A stretch of DNA of 26,006 nt, taken from NCBI RefSeq assembly GCF_000485595.1, contig NW_014577437.1:220121-246126 (forward strand), in the 5' to 3' direction. Below, in pieces: positions 1 to 9,821 of this stretch; the stretch's first letter is position 1, and every line of letters starts with the position of its first letter. The position numbers and the translations under genes are program-made. Source of the DNA: Priapulus caudatus (taxonomy: Eukaryota; Priapulida; Priapulimorpha; Priapulimorphida; Priapulidae). The notes under the pieces are model-generated. The model ran no database searches. It was not told the DNA's origin and was given only the letters and a program-made list of their open reading frames with translations.

Positions 1-24
1 CAGCTTGAGCACCATCGAGGCCCT
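1..24 (+). repeat. Inverted fragment of Gypsy integrase at the window edge
   Basis: Bases 1-24 are an exact reverse complement of the integrase region near 6816-6839 of Gypsy copy 2. They therefore lie in opposite orientation to the rest of copy 1. The junction is at about 25-30, next to 'gcgcaaagctgc' of the RNase H start. This implies a rearranged or head-to-head copy extending out of the window on the left. Confidence 0.7.
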
Positions 25-69
25 CCAAGCGCAAAGCTGCTTGTATCACACTGGATTCTTATCTCCTTA

Positions 70-1170
70 TCAGAATCGTAATAGGCTAGTACAGGTGTGT
101 TGCAGCATAGATCTCTGCGTATGAACATCTATCACTGTGAATACCTTGGCTCCTGGCCTGCCTGCCAGAACTTCTTCTATGGTGGGTATTGGGTATTGTT
201 CTCTTCGTATTGCCCGGTTTAGATCCTTGGGGTCAATACATATCCTGATTTTATCTTTCTTCAGGACTACCACCATAAAGCTCACCCAGTCCGTTGGGCT
301 TACTACTTTAGTTATTTGACCTTCACTCTCCATCTCCTTTAGCTTTTCCCTAACTTTTGGGAGGAGAGCTTGAGGCTGACATCTTGGTCCGTGAACTACA
401 GGTTGGACTGTTGGATCAATCCTGAGATGATATATACCTGGGAGTGTACCAGTTGTCTCCCTTAGCTCAGGGTATTTGTCAATCTCTTCTCTCAGTGTTA
501 CTTCATGTATTCGTTCGATCAGACCAAGTTTCGTACTTGCTTGGCCTGACAGCAGTGGCTTTTGTTGCGCATCCACTACGTAGAATGTAACATTTGTTGT
601 CTGATCTTTGTACTGTGCCTTCAGAGTCGTGCATTCGAGGATCTTAATCCTGTGACCTGTGTAGGACTGTAATCTCTTCTCTATTGGCACAAGATTACTA
701 GTTGACTTTAATGACTTATACATGCTGTATGGCATGAGCGATTGTACAGCTCCTGTGTCTATCTGCACTCTCGTATCTTGTCCCTCTATGGTAACATGTT
801 CCCACCAATCATTGGTGCTGGGGTCACTGTTGGACGATACAGTGTGTATCAGATGAGTGTAATCTGTATTGTCATCGCTGTCATAGTCTATCATGTTTGC
901 TGAGCTAGGCTTCCCTCTGCAAACTTTGCCAAAGTGCCTTTTCTTTTTGCACTTATGACAAGTTTGGTCCTTGGCTGGACATTCATTCTCAGCATTTCCA
1001 CGCCTGTGTCCACAACGAGTACAGCAGGATAATCCTTGATCTCTGCTGTGTTGCATTTTTTCTCTTTGACCTTGCCACGACTTGCCTTCTTGCTTGCGAT
1101 GACCTTTGAACTTCTGCTTCCTTAGCACAGCATGTACTGTGGAGTCTTCCTCACCAGCAATGGCTTTCAT
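70..1170 (-). pseudogene. Gypsy gag-pol fragment (zinc knuckle, protease, RT N-terminus)
   Basis: A 366-codon open frame reads through three domains without interruption. Residues about 49-86 carry two Cys-rich knuckles; the second is a perfect CX2CX4HX4C (CHKCKKKRHFGKVC). Residues about 120-220 are a retropepsin with the active-site D-T-G in 'VQIDTGAVQSL' and a C-terminal 'LLSGQASTKLGL' flap region. Residues about 255-345 are the RT fingers, with 'DKIRICIDPKDLNRAI' and 'YPIPTIEEVL', ending at 'KVFTVID'. The sequence then switches to material that aligns with the beginning of RNase H, so the palm with its catalytic aspartates is lost and the protein could not act as a polymerase. Gag and pol share one frame here, with no slippage site between them. 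The apparent start Met is internal to gag: the sister copy continues upstream. Confidence 0.88.
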
Positions 1171-1178
1171 GCTTTCTT

Positions 1179-2189
1179 AACTGCGGTACAGCGGTACGGG
1201 TGTAGCAAAGATAAAAACATGTGACGTCACCTCACCACTTCAAGGCTAAATTGTTTGGCAAACAGTCGGCGTTTGCGCCAGAATGCCAGTTTTCTCACCT
1301 CTTTCTTGTGGGTTTTAAGCAAACGCGCAGTGAAATGGGAGCAACTAGAGTTTATTTTGTCATAAGGTAGTGTGATTATGAATGACACGAAGTATTTGCT
1401 AGACTAGTACTGGAGAAATTAGCGTTTGGATGCGCATTGTGCGGCTTTAAGGTTCACATGTTGTACCCTTAAACCGTTGTACCCTTGTACCCTTACCCCA
1501 GGTTTAAAGGTTGTACCCTTTAATAGTAAAGACAAGAGGAACCAAGCAGTTCCAACAAGTTATACAGGTTTGAAACTGTTTTTGTAAGTGTTTACAATAT
1601 CTACACTATAAGTGGCAGCTGCCTGCATTGTGTGGGAGCTCTAGTAAGGGAGACAACGGAACTTCTGGATCATACCATGCAGAATTAGATTGAATGGCTG
1701 ATTGTTCCAAACACAGCTCACACTAGAAAGTGCACAGGTCTGTATATAGATGGAGTTTGCTGCACAATCGCTCGTCACAACACGACCAGCCAGACTGCAG
1801 TTATTGAGTTCGGGGAGGGGGGCATTCGTGTCAGCTAGCGCCACCGCAGCGAACGGACGTGTTTTCGTATCTTACCAAAATCTTCTATCTCTCCGACAAA
1901 GGAGTAAACATTACGTAAAGAATATGGCTTTTCAGCGCTTACGACCACTGAAAGAGATTCTACTTTACTCCTAAAGGAAGTACTTTTTCATTTTAATAAC
2001 TTCTATGGTGGAGGATACGGTTTAAAAGTCAAGTTAAGCTAGATTTTAGACTAGAAAGGCAGAGGGGAGCGGCCATATTTGTTATTGTTGGTTTTTGGCG
2101 GGAAAGTTCAAAATTACCCATTGACTAAATAAATAAACTCTAACCTGGGCAATAACGTATAAACGGATATAGATCTAATGTAAGCTAAA
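1179..2189. other. Non-coding stretch between Gypsy copy 1 and LINE ORF1
   Basis: No convincing gene is present. The stretch contains a perfect CRE-like TGACGTCA at 1221-1228, a cluster of short 'ttgtaccctt' repeats (about 1459-1526) and a short 'taaataaataa' run near 2128. The portion just before 2190 may be the LINE 5' UTR, but nothing in the sequence fixes its start. Small open frames at 1641-1974 show no recognisable protein features. Confidence 0.5.
1459..1526. repeat. Short degenerate repeat of 'ttgtaccctt'
   Basis: Four to five copies of the decamer 'ttgtaccctt' occur within about 70 bp, some separated by 'aaaccg' or 'accccaggtttaaagg'. The spacing is irregular, so this is a small decayed minisatellite rather than a regular array. 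Confidence 0.6.
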
Positions 2190-3003
2190 TGGGTCAAAAG
2201 AAGAAAACATCAAAGAAAGTAGATACATTTGGTAATAGATGGGCTCAATGTTGTAAGTGTAATAGATGGGATATCTGGGAAAACGTATGCGCCGACAATG
2301 TTATGCCCGATGATTTCGTGCATATAAAACAGCACTCAGCGATAAAATCAAGAGCCTGAAGGAGGAGGTTGACCTGCTGAGGAGCAGAGAAGATCAGGAC
2401 AGCTATGAGGTTCTGGATCCGCTCAACACCACTCCGGAGTCAGAAGACGAGATACACCGTAACCCTCCAACAAAGATGGGGCAAGAGGAAATAGAAGATA
2501 CATCGTCAAGGAACTCAAAGGAAGTTGGCTACCTAAACAACCTTTTAGTTATTGGGAACTCGATAGTTAGGCAAACTGTAAAAGCTATTTGCAATGATAG
2601 AAAGGATAGGTGTGTTGTAACTTTTGGAAGGGCTGGAGCAAAAGATATAGAGGAAAGACTAGATAGGATAGTAAATGTTTCAGATAGCCAGGGCACAGTA
2701 CTTATGCATGTAGGGGTTAATGATGTTCTAAACAAGGATCTAGAGGTAGCTAGGAAGGAAATACAAAGTTTAATTATAAAAGCCAGCAGCAAAGACATAA
2801 CAGGGAAACTAGTAGTTTCAGGTACAATTCCTTGTTTCAGATCTAAAGACATCAACCAGAAATTGATGTCCATCAACCACATCATCCAGACCATGTGCAA
2901 GGTAAATAGGGTAAAGTATCTAGACAACTGGGCAGACTTCGCGGGCAGGCGGGACCTCTACACCCATGACGGACTACACTTAAACAGGAAGGGAAGAGAT
3001 TGA
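2190..3003 (+). pseudogene. LINE ORF1, broken, with SGNH-hydrolase-like domain
   Basis: The likely start is the ATG at 2190, followed by a Lys-rich segment and a Cys/Trp cluster ('CCKCNRWDIWENV') resembling part of a PHD-type finger. A frameshift near 2330 moves the frame to one that reads a short coiled-coil ('KIKSLKEEVDLLRS') and an acidic linker. The 175-codon frame from 2476 then carries an SGNH/GDSL-like fold: block I 'LLVIGNSIVR', block III 'GVNDV' and the C-terminal 'HDGLHLNRKGRD' with the Asp-x-x-His pair. Such esterase-like domains are known in ORF1 of CR1-type LINEs. The frame ends at a TGA at 3001-3003, where the downstream reading ('LAENF') still looks like the same domain. This suggests a CGA to TGA nonsense change. 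Confidence 0.82.
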
Positions 3004-3209
3004 CTGGCTGAAAACTTCGTTAAAGTTCACCAGGAAAACTAGAAGGTTGGGGCCTCAAGGCATCAGATGAAGCACAGGATACATCAATCGTGCTAGCGTC
3101 GGAGAAACCAATCCCTAGGAGCTCCAAGCTGACTACACTTCAAGACCCGGCAGATAAGTTTCAACGAGACACAGGATTAATAATAACCGGAGTAGACCCA
3201 TGCCATCGC

Positions 3210-5620
3210 GACTTATCAGAATTCAGTTTTTCCCCCAAAAAAGGTCTACATTTCATTCATTTAAATGCTCGCAGTATCCTTCCTAAAATAGGAAAACTTC
3301 AAGACAGGTTATAGGTATGCATAAAACTAGGAGAATTAGATCATTAAAAACATATAGTCCAGAGGTATTTATAGATAAGTTAAAAGAGAAGCAATGGTAT
3401 AAAATTTTTAACGTGCATTCTATAGAGCATGCATGGGAAATTTTTCAAAAATACCTCCTAGAGGCCATTGACACTGTCGCCCCTATCAAACAAGTTAGAA
3501 TAAAACAAAGAACTGAGCCATGGTTTGATAGTGAGATTAGGGAGCTTATTCTGGAAAAAGATTTAAAAAAAATTACTGCTTCATAAGAGGAGTAAAGATG
3601 AAATTACATACAAAGATTTTAAATTTCTTAGAATTTGTTTGTAGTTTTGAGTAGTTTGTTTTAGTTTTGTAGACAAAGTTCAAAATAAAATTAAGAAAGC
3701 AAATGCTAATTACTATACGGAAAAGGTTGAGGACCACAAAAATGACCCTAAAAAATTATGGCAGACTTTAAAGAGTATGGGGACGAAAAATAAGCCTGGG
3801 AACCAGTAACTTGGGCGGGGTAGTGCTAAAAATTGGAGAAAATATATGTTTTGACAAAGCAATTGTCGCAAATAATTTTAATAAGTATTTCACAAGTGTG
3901 GCCTCAAACTTGGTGAACAATCTACCACAAAAGGAAGGGACATATGATGAGATTAGTCTTCAAAATTATTATAGGGACAAAGGCGTAGTAGAAAATTCAT
4001 TTACTTTTACAGTGGTGGGAGAGGAAGAGGTACTACGGGTGCTGAAAAACATTAATACAGGTAAGGCTATTGGGTTAGATAATATTCCCGCAAAATTGAT
4101 AAAAGATGGATCAAACGTTATTTGCTCAGCTCTTACACATGTAATCAACATGTCATTCACCCAAGGAAAAATCCCTGATGACATGAAGGCAGCAAGGATT
4201 ATTCCGATACATAAAAAGAATGGCAAAACAGAACCCGGAAACTATAGGCCTGTGTCAATTTTAAGTGTCATGTCCAAAGTTTTGGAGCGAATAGCCTATA
4301 ACCAAGTAGAGAAATATTTAATAGAAAATTCCTTACTGTACGAGTTCCAATCTGGCTTTAGATCAAATTTCTCAACTGACACAAGTTTAATCCATCTAAC
4401 TGATATTATTCGTAATGAGTCAGACAAAGGAAATCTAACTGGTATGGTTTTATTAGATCTTCAAAAAGCTTTTGCTACCGTTGACCATAAAATTCTACTA
4501 GCCAAGCTAAAAACTATCGGAATGGATATTAGGACTGTGAAATGGTTCGGTGCGTATCTCTCTGGTAGAAGCCAAATAAACGATGTAGGAGGTACCTTCT
4601 CTAATAAGGACCCTATTGCATGTGGAGTACCACAAGGCTCGATTTTGGGTCCTCTGTTATTTCTGATTTATGTTAATGACATGGCAAAGGCAGTTAACGT
4701 CAAGCTTTTATTATATGCTGACGATTCAGCCTTAGTAGTTTCAGGGACAGAGGTACAAGGCTATACAGGAATAATTAAGTAGAGAATTGCATTTCATTAA
4801 TAAATGGCTCAATAATAATAATTTATCCTTGTATCTTGGAAAAACAGAAAGTATTATTTTTGGAACTAAACACAATTTCAGGGATAATCCAAAACTGGAC
4901 ATCAGATGTAATGGGGTGGCAATTGCACATAAAAATACAGTCAAGTATCTAGAAGTAGGAATAGACTTGGAAGACTCCATGAGTGGTGAGGTAACAGGAA
5001 TTAAGGTTGTAAAAAGGTTAACAATAGATTGAAATTTCTTTCCAGAAAAGCTAAGTATTTAAACACGGCATGTAAAAGATTACTAGTTTCTGCCCTAATT
5101 CAATGTCATTTTCACTATGCAAGCAGTATATGGTACAGCAGTCTCACAAAGCGCACAAGGGCTAAGCTGCAAGTGTGTAAAAATAAAGACATTAGATGTG
5201 TTTTCAACCTAGGTACTAGAGCACACATAGGTGCTAGAGAGTGCAAGGCTGTAAATTGGGTACCTGTATTGTTCAGGGTAATGCAACTGAAGGTCGATAG
5301 GGTTTTTAAAATATTACATAATCTCGGCCCACAGTATATGACAGAAGGTTTCATGTTAACGTCAGAAGTCCATAGTTTCAATACAAGGGAAGGTGAGATG
5401 TCTATTTTTAAACCGAGGGTGGGAAGCAGTGAGAAAAACTCTTTTACTGAATTGAAGCTGCAATTGAAGCTGGAATTTAATCCCTGCAATTGAAGCTTGG
5501 AACTCTCTACCACAGCAAGTTAGGACAAATTCTGTTTATTCTAGTTTTAAGTATAGTGTTAAGAAATGTCTGATGGAAAAGGTAGAAACATTAGAGGCAG
5601 GGGAGTATGAGTTTCGCTAA
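3210..5620 (+). pseudogene. LINE ORF2, endonuclease deleted, reverse transcriptase readable
   Basis: The protein starts with the first strand of an AP-like endonuclease ('GLHFIHLNARSILPKIGKL', near 3243-3299). At about 3314 it jumps to the linker that normally follows the endonuclease (3317-3586), so roughly 200 residues are missing. A T/G-rich insertion near 3640-3670 interrupts the linker. The frame 3811-4782 holds the RT: 'IPIHKKNGKTEPGNYRPVS', motif A 'LLDLQKAFATVDH' (the usual second Asp of KAFD is Ala), motif B 'GVPQGSILGPLLFLIYVND' and motif C YADD at 4714-4725. A frameshift near 4750 leads to the thumb frame (4787-5032). Another leads to the C-terminal frame (5029-5493) with 'SSIWYSSLTKRTRAKLQV'. 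A final shift gives 'WNSLPQQVR' and the natural stop at 5618-5620. Confidence 0.88.
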
Positions 5621-5729
5621 AAGAATTCGGTTGAAATTAGGCATAAGAAAATTTTGTATCGTCTTATGAGAATGTACCCTTGTATGACCGGTTAAAACTA
5701 CAAATTTGTATATTTCAATAGTAAGTTAG

Positions 5730-5833
5730 TGTAATGTACTCGGTAGACAAGCGTGAAGTCGTAAAAGCGTTCTTTAATGTCGATCACGGTATGACGTAAC
5801 AATGTCGTAAACCATATGTCGTTAAACGTTACA
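5730..5833 (-). repeat. 3' LTR of Gypsy copy 2
   Basis: Plus-strand sequence runs from 'tgtaatgtactcgg' to 'cgttaca', i.e. TG...CA in either orientation. It matches 9717-9821 almost base for base until the last ~8 bp. Length is about 104 bp, very short for an LTR. The edges are fixed by the primer site beside the other copy and the polypurine tract beside this one. Confidence 0.9.
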
Positions 5834-5846
5834 TCTCTCTTCTTTT
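5834..5846 (-). other. Polypurine tract of Gypsy copy 2
   Basis: The plus strand reads 'tctctcttctttt', so the element strand is a 13-base pure purine run. It lies directly upstream of the 3' LTR, where second-strand DNA synthesis is primed in LTR retrotransposons. Confidence 0.8.
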
Positions 5847-5980
5847 ACAATAAAATAAATAATAATGAGAATCCATCTCTATGTGACACAAGTAATGAAA
5901 TGTACAAGATTCATACCAAGACGAGTATGAATTTTACCGTTTTACAATATCCAACATTATCGAATATAAATCTTCCCGTT

Positions 5981-7462
5981 TTACAAATCAATTTTGGGTG
6001 GTCTAGAAACACGACCACTGCGAGTTATCCGCGGTTGATTAACAGTCACTGAAAGTTTATCTGGCGTCTTAACCAGCGGTGGCGATTGGGTTGTCTCATT
6101 CTCCAGAATCACTTGGGTTGGAGTTAACTTCGGACCAGCTACTTGACGATTCGTTATTATAGGGCTGTCCACATCTGTGCTCCCAGTTGTTTGGCTCTGA
6201 GAGTTTTGTGTTCTGCTGTTAGTTAGGTAGGTAGAGAGGTGAAGGTGTTTTCTGTTTCTTCTGTATTTCCTCCCGTTGTACTCGACTACATATGACCTAG
6301 GTGAGTTGTGATGTCCTATGACAGTCGCGGGTAACCAGCGTTTTGCACTTGGATAAGGTGCCATTCCCACTGGGTCTCCTTCTACTAGCACAGGTAGATC
6401 CTTGCCTGCCTTGCAGTCATAGTAGTGACGTTGCCTCTCCTTATTTCTGTCGAGACATTTCCTCACCTCACTAATGTCATATGCCTTGGGCTTCAATAGC
6501 TCTCTGGCAATTGGTATCTTGTTCCTTGGTCTACGAGACATTGACAGTTGTGCTGGAGACTTGTCACAGCTTTCCAGTGGAGTACTTCTGTAATCAAGTA
6601 GTGCTAAGTGTTTGTCAGCACACTTGGACCAAAGTCTCTTGACAGTTTGTACTGCTCTCTCAGCTTCTCCATTTGATTGTGGGTATCTCGGTGACGATGT
6701 TCTGTGTTCTATCCCATAATCATTACAAAAGTCAATGAACTCTCTGGAGTCATACTGCGGACCATTGTCAGTACGCAGCTTCTCCGGTATGCCATGTCGA
6801 CTGATTTGCGCTTTCAGGGCCTCGATGGTGCTCAAGCTGCTTAAGTCTGGTAGCTTGTCGACCTCGATGTATTTGGAGAAGTAGTCTATTGTGACGATGT
6901 AGTGGCTCTTCTCCCATTCGAATATGTCTGATGCTACTTCCATCCATGGCAGTTCTGGTGTTTTTGTAGGACTTAATGTTTCCTTTGCCTGGTTCTGCTG
7001 ATATGTGTTGCATTCAGCACAGTCATTTACCAGATCTTGCACTTGTTGTGCCATCTTTGGCCAGAACAGTGCTTCTCTAGCCCTTTTCTTGCATTTTACT
7101 ATTCCCATGTGTGATGCATGGATCTGTAACAGCATATCTGGCCGCATGCTAGGTGGTACAACTATTCTCATAGATTTGTACACTACACCATCATATACGG
7201 ATAGTTCATCTCTGATATTCCAGTATTCCCTTATGGAATGGGGCACCTCCATTTTGGTGTCTGGCCATCCCTTCAGGATCATAGTGTGTAACTCGTTGAG
7301 TTCATTCGCTGTGCATACTGTGTGTATCTCGTTGGTGCGACTGCACTTGTTCCATTCCATATCAGCATCTTCTTCTGGCAGGTTTGCTCTACTCAGTGCA
7401 TCTCCTATTGGTATTTCCTTTCCTGGCTTGTACTCTAGTTTGATATCATATGGTTGCAGTCG
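5981..7462 (-). pseudogene. Gypsy integrase with C-terminal tail
   Basis: The 459-codon frame ending at 5981 is an almost intact integrase. It has an N-terminal H-H/C-C zinc finger ('IHASHMG' ... 'CAECNTY') and the DDE core: first Asp in 'VASDIFEW', second in 'RTDNGPQYDS' and Glu in 'SNGEAERAVQT'. A C-terminal GPY/F-like region follows ('KRWLPATVIGHHNSPRSYVV'), then a Ser/Thr-rich tail ending 'RPPKIDL' 10 residues after an RSGR basic patch. Integrase would insert the cDNA into host chromosomes. The same frame extends upstream of its first Met to about 7462 ('YKPGKEIPIGDALSRANLPEE'), the tether that follows RNase H. A one-base frameshift near 7463 separates it from RNase H. Confidence 0.92.
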
Positions 7463-7790
7463 TAAGAAGCATGCTCTGCAGTCTCATTGGTGCTGAGAGT
7501 AGTGGCTTCGTATATATAGCCTGCAATGGTTTATGATCACTCTCTACGTGGACTTCTCTGCCGAATACGTAATGATGAAACTTGCATGAGTGCACCACTG
7601 CTAACATTTCCTTTTCTATCTGCGCGTACCTTTTCTCCGTCTCCGTTAGAGCCCTTGATGTGTACGCTACAGCTGCCCTTCTTGTAGTAGTACCCCTAAG
7701 GCGCAAAGCTGCTTGTATCACACTGGATTCTTATCTCCTTATCAGAATCGTAATAGGCTAGTACAGGTGTGTTGCAGCATAGATCTCTGG
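7446..7790 (-). pseudogene. Gypsy RNase H domain
   Basis: The readable part (7446-7721) contains 'AVAYTSRALTETEKRYAQIEKEMLAVV', the conserved core of Gypsy RNase H with the catalytic Glu context, and 'VESDHKPLQAI' with the next conserved Asp. Its first strand ('YYDSDKEIRIQ') lies further right, to about 7785, after a small indel near 7700. The domain is fused directly to the RT fingers because the RT palm and thumb are absent. Confidence 0.85.
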
Positions 7791-8826
7791 TATGAACATC
7801 TATCACTGTGAATACCTTGGCTCTGGCCTGCTGCCAGAACTTCTTCTATGGTGGGTATTGGGTATTTGTTCTCTTCGTATTGCCCGGTTTAGATCCTTGG
7901 GTCAATACATATCCTGATTTTATCTTTCTTCAGGACTACCACCATAAAGCTCACCCCAGTCGCGTTGGGCTTACTACTTTAGTATTTTGACCTTCACTCT
8001 CCATCTCCTTTAGCTTTTCCTAACTTTTGGAGGAGAGCTTGAGGCTGACATCTTGGTCCGTGAACTACAGGTTGGACTGTTGGATCAATCCTGAGATGAT
8101 ATATACCTGGGAGTGTACCAGTTGTCTCCCTTAGCTCAGGGTATTTGTCAATCTCTTCTCTCAGTGTTACTTCATGTATTCGTTCGATCAGACCAAGTTT
8201 CGTACTTGCTTGGCCTGACAGCAGTGGCTTTGTTGCGCATCCACTACGTAGAATGTAACATTTGTTGTCTGATCTTTGTACTGTGCCTTCAGAGTCGTGC
8301 ATTCGAGAGATCTAATCCTGTGACCTGTGTAGGACTGTAATCTCTTCTCTATTGGCACAAGATTACTAGTTGATTTAATGACGTTATACATGCTGTATGC
8401 ATGAGCGATTGTACAGCTCCTGTGTCTATCTGCACTCTCGTATCTTGTCCTCTATGGTAACAGTTCCCACCAATCATTGTGCTGGGGTCACTGTTTGGAC
8501 GATACAGTGTGTATCAGATGAGTGTAATCTGTATTGTCATCGCTGTCATAGTCTATCATGTTTGCTGAGCTAGGTTTCCCTCTGCAAACTTTGCCAAAGT
8601 GCCCTTTCTTTTTGCACTTATGACAGGTTTGGTCCTTGGCTGGACATTCATTCTCCACAACAGGTACAGCAGGATAATCCTTGATCTCTGCTTTGTTGCG
8701 TTTTTTCTCTTTGACCTTGACTGCCAGGCTTGCCTTCTTGCTTGCGATGACCTTTGAACTTCTGCTTCCTTAGCACAGCATGTACTGTGGAGTCTTCTCT
8801 ACACAGCAATGGCTTTCATGCTTTCT
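7785..8826 (-). pseudogene. Gypsy gag zinc knuckle, protease and RT N-terminus, multiply frameshifted
   Basis: This is the counterpart of 116-1178, but with about a dozen single-base gaps or insertions, so only pieces are open (for example 7994-8302 and 8188-8391). The protease C-terminus and RT fingers are still readable. A 20-bp segment present in copy 1 (991-1010) is missing at about 8655 and removes part of the first zinc knuckle. Many of the differences fall in short homopolymers. Confidence 0.85.
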
Positions 8827-9308
8827 TGAGACAACTCGAAATTTTGACCTATATTCACCGCCATCTCAAGAGTAAGTTCATCCCCTTTTTCTAAGCATTT
8901 TTCTCTCACTTTGGGATTTAGCGATCTTAGAATGATAGCGTCTCTTACCATCCGTTCCTCTATAATATCAAAACCACAGTCGTTGATCAGTATTTTGAGT
9001 CCTGTCACGAAGTTGTCGAAGCTCTCACCTTGGTCGCGTTTTCTTCTGTTAAAGTTTACAGTTGTCCTTATTTGGTTCCTTTTCGGTGCCACATATTCAC
9101 TGTACTTGTCATAGACTCCTTTAACGTTTTGTTTCTTGTCAGCCCATGAAAAAGTACTGTATATTTCTCTGCCTTTGTCACCTATGTAAGTCATCATATA
9201 GTTGACCTTTCTAGTTCTGACTCTTAGAAAGTGGCCCTTGAATGTGAATTCACAATGCTGTTTAAACCTTTTCCATTCCGTACCAAGATCCCCTGCTCTC
9301 CAATTCAT
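8799..9308 (-). pseudogene. Gypsy gag (matrix/capsid-like) N-terminal part
   Basis: A 169-codon frame has the wording of Gypsy retrotransposon gag: 'DLGTEWKRFKQHCEFTF' at the start, 'RDQGESFDNFVTGLKIL' in the middle and 'CGFDIIEERMVRDAIILR' before the end. These correspond to the capsid-like helices that assemble the particle. The true start is probably the ATG at 9338-9340, which would need one base change to join this frame. The frame stops just after 'ESMKAIA', exactly where copy 1 continues open, so a small frameshift ends it. Confidence 0.85.
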
Positions 9309-9340
9309 AGCAGGTTTGTCGTGACTACCGCTTCTGCCAT

Positions 9341-9703
9341 GATGTACGTGTTTTAACAGTCGTAAATTATACAGTCTGTTTATCGATTTTACTCCACTGC
9401 TAACACAATCATGCTCAGTTCACAAGTATCACTTTTTTCTTGGCATACGTTACTCACTCTTGTCTTGTTTACATTCGTCAAGTTGGGTTCTTGTTTCCAT
9501 AAAAGTTAAAACGATGTCGAAAAGTCAATGGCTGCCGGCGGGAAATCAGCATTCAGGCGAGTCGGAACTTTTGACATATTCTTTTCGCACAAATCTTCAG
9601 TGTTGACGTCTCATACACAGTTCATTTAATGCCTTAAGTATTCGTTCCTATGTTCTCGTACTCACTTTTCCACTGTTTTTTATCTTTTCATGAAGTTATT
9701 CGA
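9341..9703 (-). other. Leader of Gypsy copy 2
   Basis: About 360 bp lie between the primer-binding site and the probable gag start. No open frame is seen. This would be the untranslated leader that carries packaging signals in such elements; no specific structure could be assigned. Confidence 0.6.
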
Positions 9704-9716
9704 ACTTCTGACACCA
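9704..9716 (-). other. tRNA-Leu primer-binding site of Gypsy copy 2
   Basis: The plus strand reads 'acttctgacacca', identical to the last 13 bases of a common animal tRNA-Leu 3' end with its CCA tail. In element sense this is TGGTGTCAGAAGT. It abuts the inner edge of the 5' LTR with no spacer, which fixes that LTR boundary. Confidence 0.85.
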
Positions 9717-9821
9717 TGTAATGTACTCGGTAGACAAGCGTGTAGTCGTAAAAGCGTTCTTTAATGTCGATCACGATATGACGTAACAATGTCGTAAACC
9801 ATATGTCGTTAAATTTGTACA
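9717..9821 (-). repeat. 5' LTR of Gypsy copy 2
   Basis: Direct repeat of 5730-5833, differing at only a few positions (for example gaagtc/gtagtc and cacggt/cacgat) up to 9813. The outer end 'tttgtaca' differs from 'cgttaca' and may be a small lesion. The promoter and start site would lie here, but no clear TATA box is seen. Confidence 0.88.

Larger units (their letters stand above)
1..1178 (-). mobile_element. Truncated Gypsy-type LTR retrotransposon, copy 1
   Basis: This is a partial minus-strand Gypsy element nearly identical in sequence to the copy at 7700-8826, differing by scattered substitutions and single-base indels. It holds the C-terminal part of gag (zinc knuckles), the protease and the N-terminal third of reverse transcriptase. 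It then jumps directly to the start of the RNase H region (about 30-115), so the RT core including the YxDD box is missing. The right edge is sharp: homology stops in the 'gctttctta' at about 1178, where the other copy continues into upstream gag. No LTR is present at either edge. The lineage is probably Mag-like, judged from the protease/RT wording and the short LTRs of the sister copy. Confidence 0.9.
2190..5729 (+). mobile_element. CR1/L2-like non-LTR retrotransposon (LINE), decayed
   Basis: Two successive coding regions on the plus strand have the layout of a CR1/L2-group LINE: an ORF1 with a small Cys-rich start, coiled-coil and SGNH-hydrolase-like domain, and an ORF2 with the start of an endonuclease, a reverse transcriptase and the long C-terminal domain typical of the group. 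Several frameshifts, stops and a large endonuclease deletion show that it is dead. The coding part ends at 5620. About 110 bp of 3' UTR follow before the LTR of the Gypsy copy at 5730. The 3' end probably resumes at 9822. The clade assignment (CR1, L2, Daphne or Crack) is by eye and not settled. Confidence 0.88.
5730..9821 (-). mobile_element. Gypsy-type LTR retrotransposon, copy 2, nearly full length but RT-deleted
   Basis: A ~4.1-kb minus-strand element is bounded by two ~104-bp direct repeats. In element orientation it reads LTR, tRNA-Leu primer site, leader, gag, protease, RT N-terminus, (RT core missing), RNase H, integrase, polypurine tract, LTR. Length without the missing RT segment fits a compact one-frame gag-pol element. 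The LTRs begin TG and end CA in element sense and differ by few changes, so insertion is not very old. No clean 5-bp target duplication is seen; 'aagtt' occurs at 5723-5727 and 9822-9826 but is offset by 2 bp on the left. The family is probably Mag-like, because Mag elements have unusually short LTRs and this gag-pol organisation. Confidence 0.92.

Noticed and set aside
1641-1974. Small overlapping frames of 67 and 74 codons
   Set aside because: No domain or coding signature, and they lie in the probable LINE 5' region.
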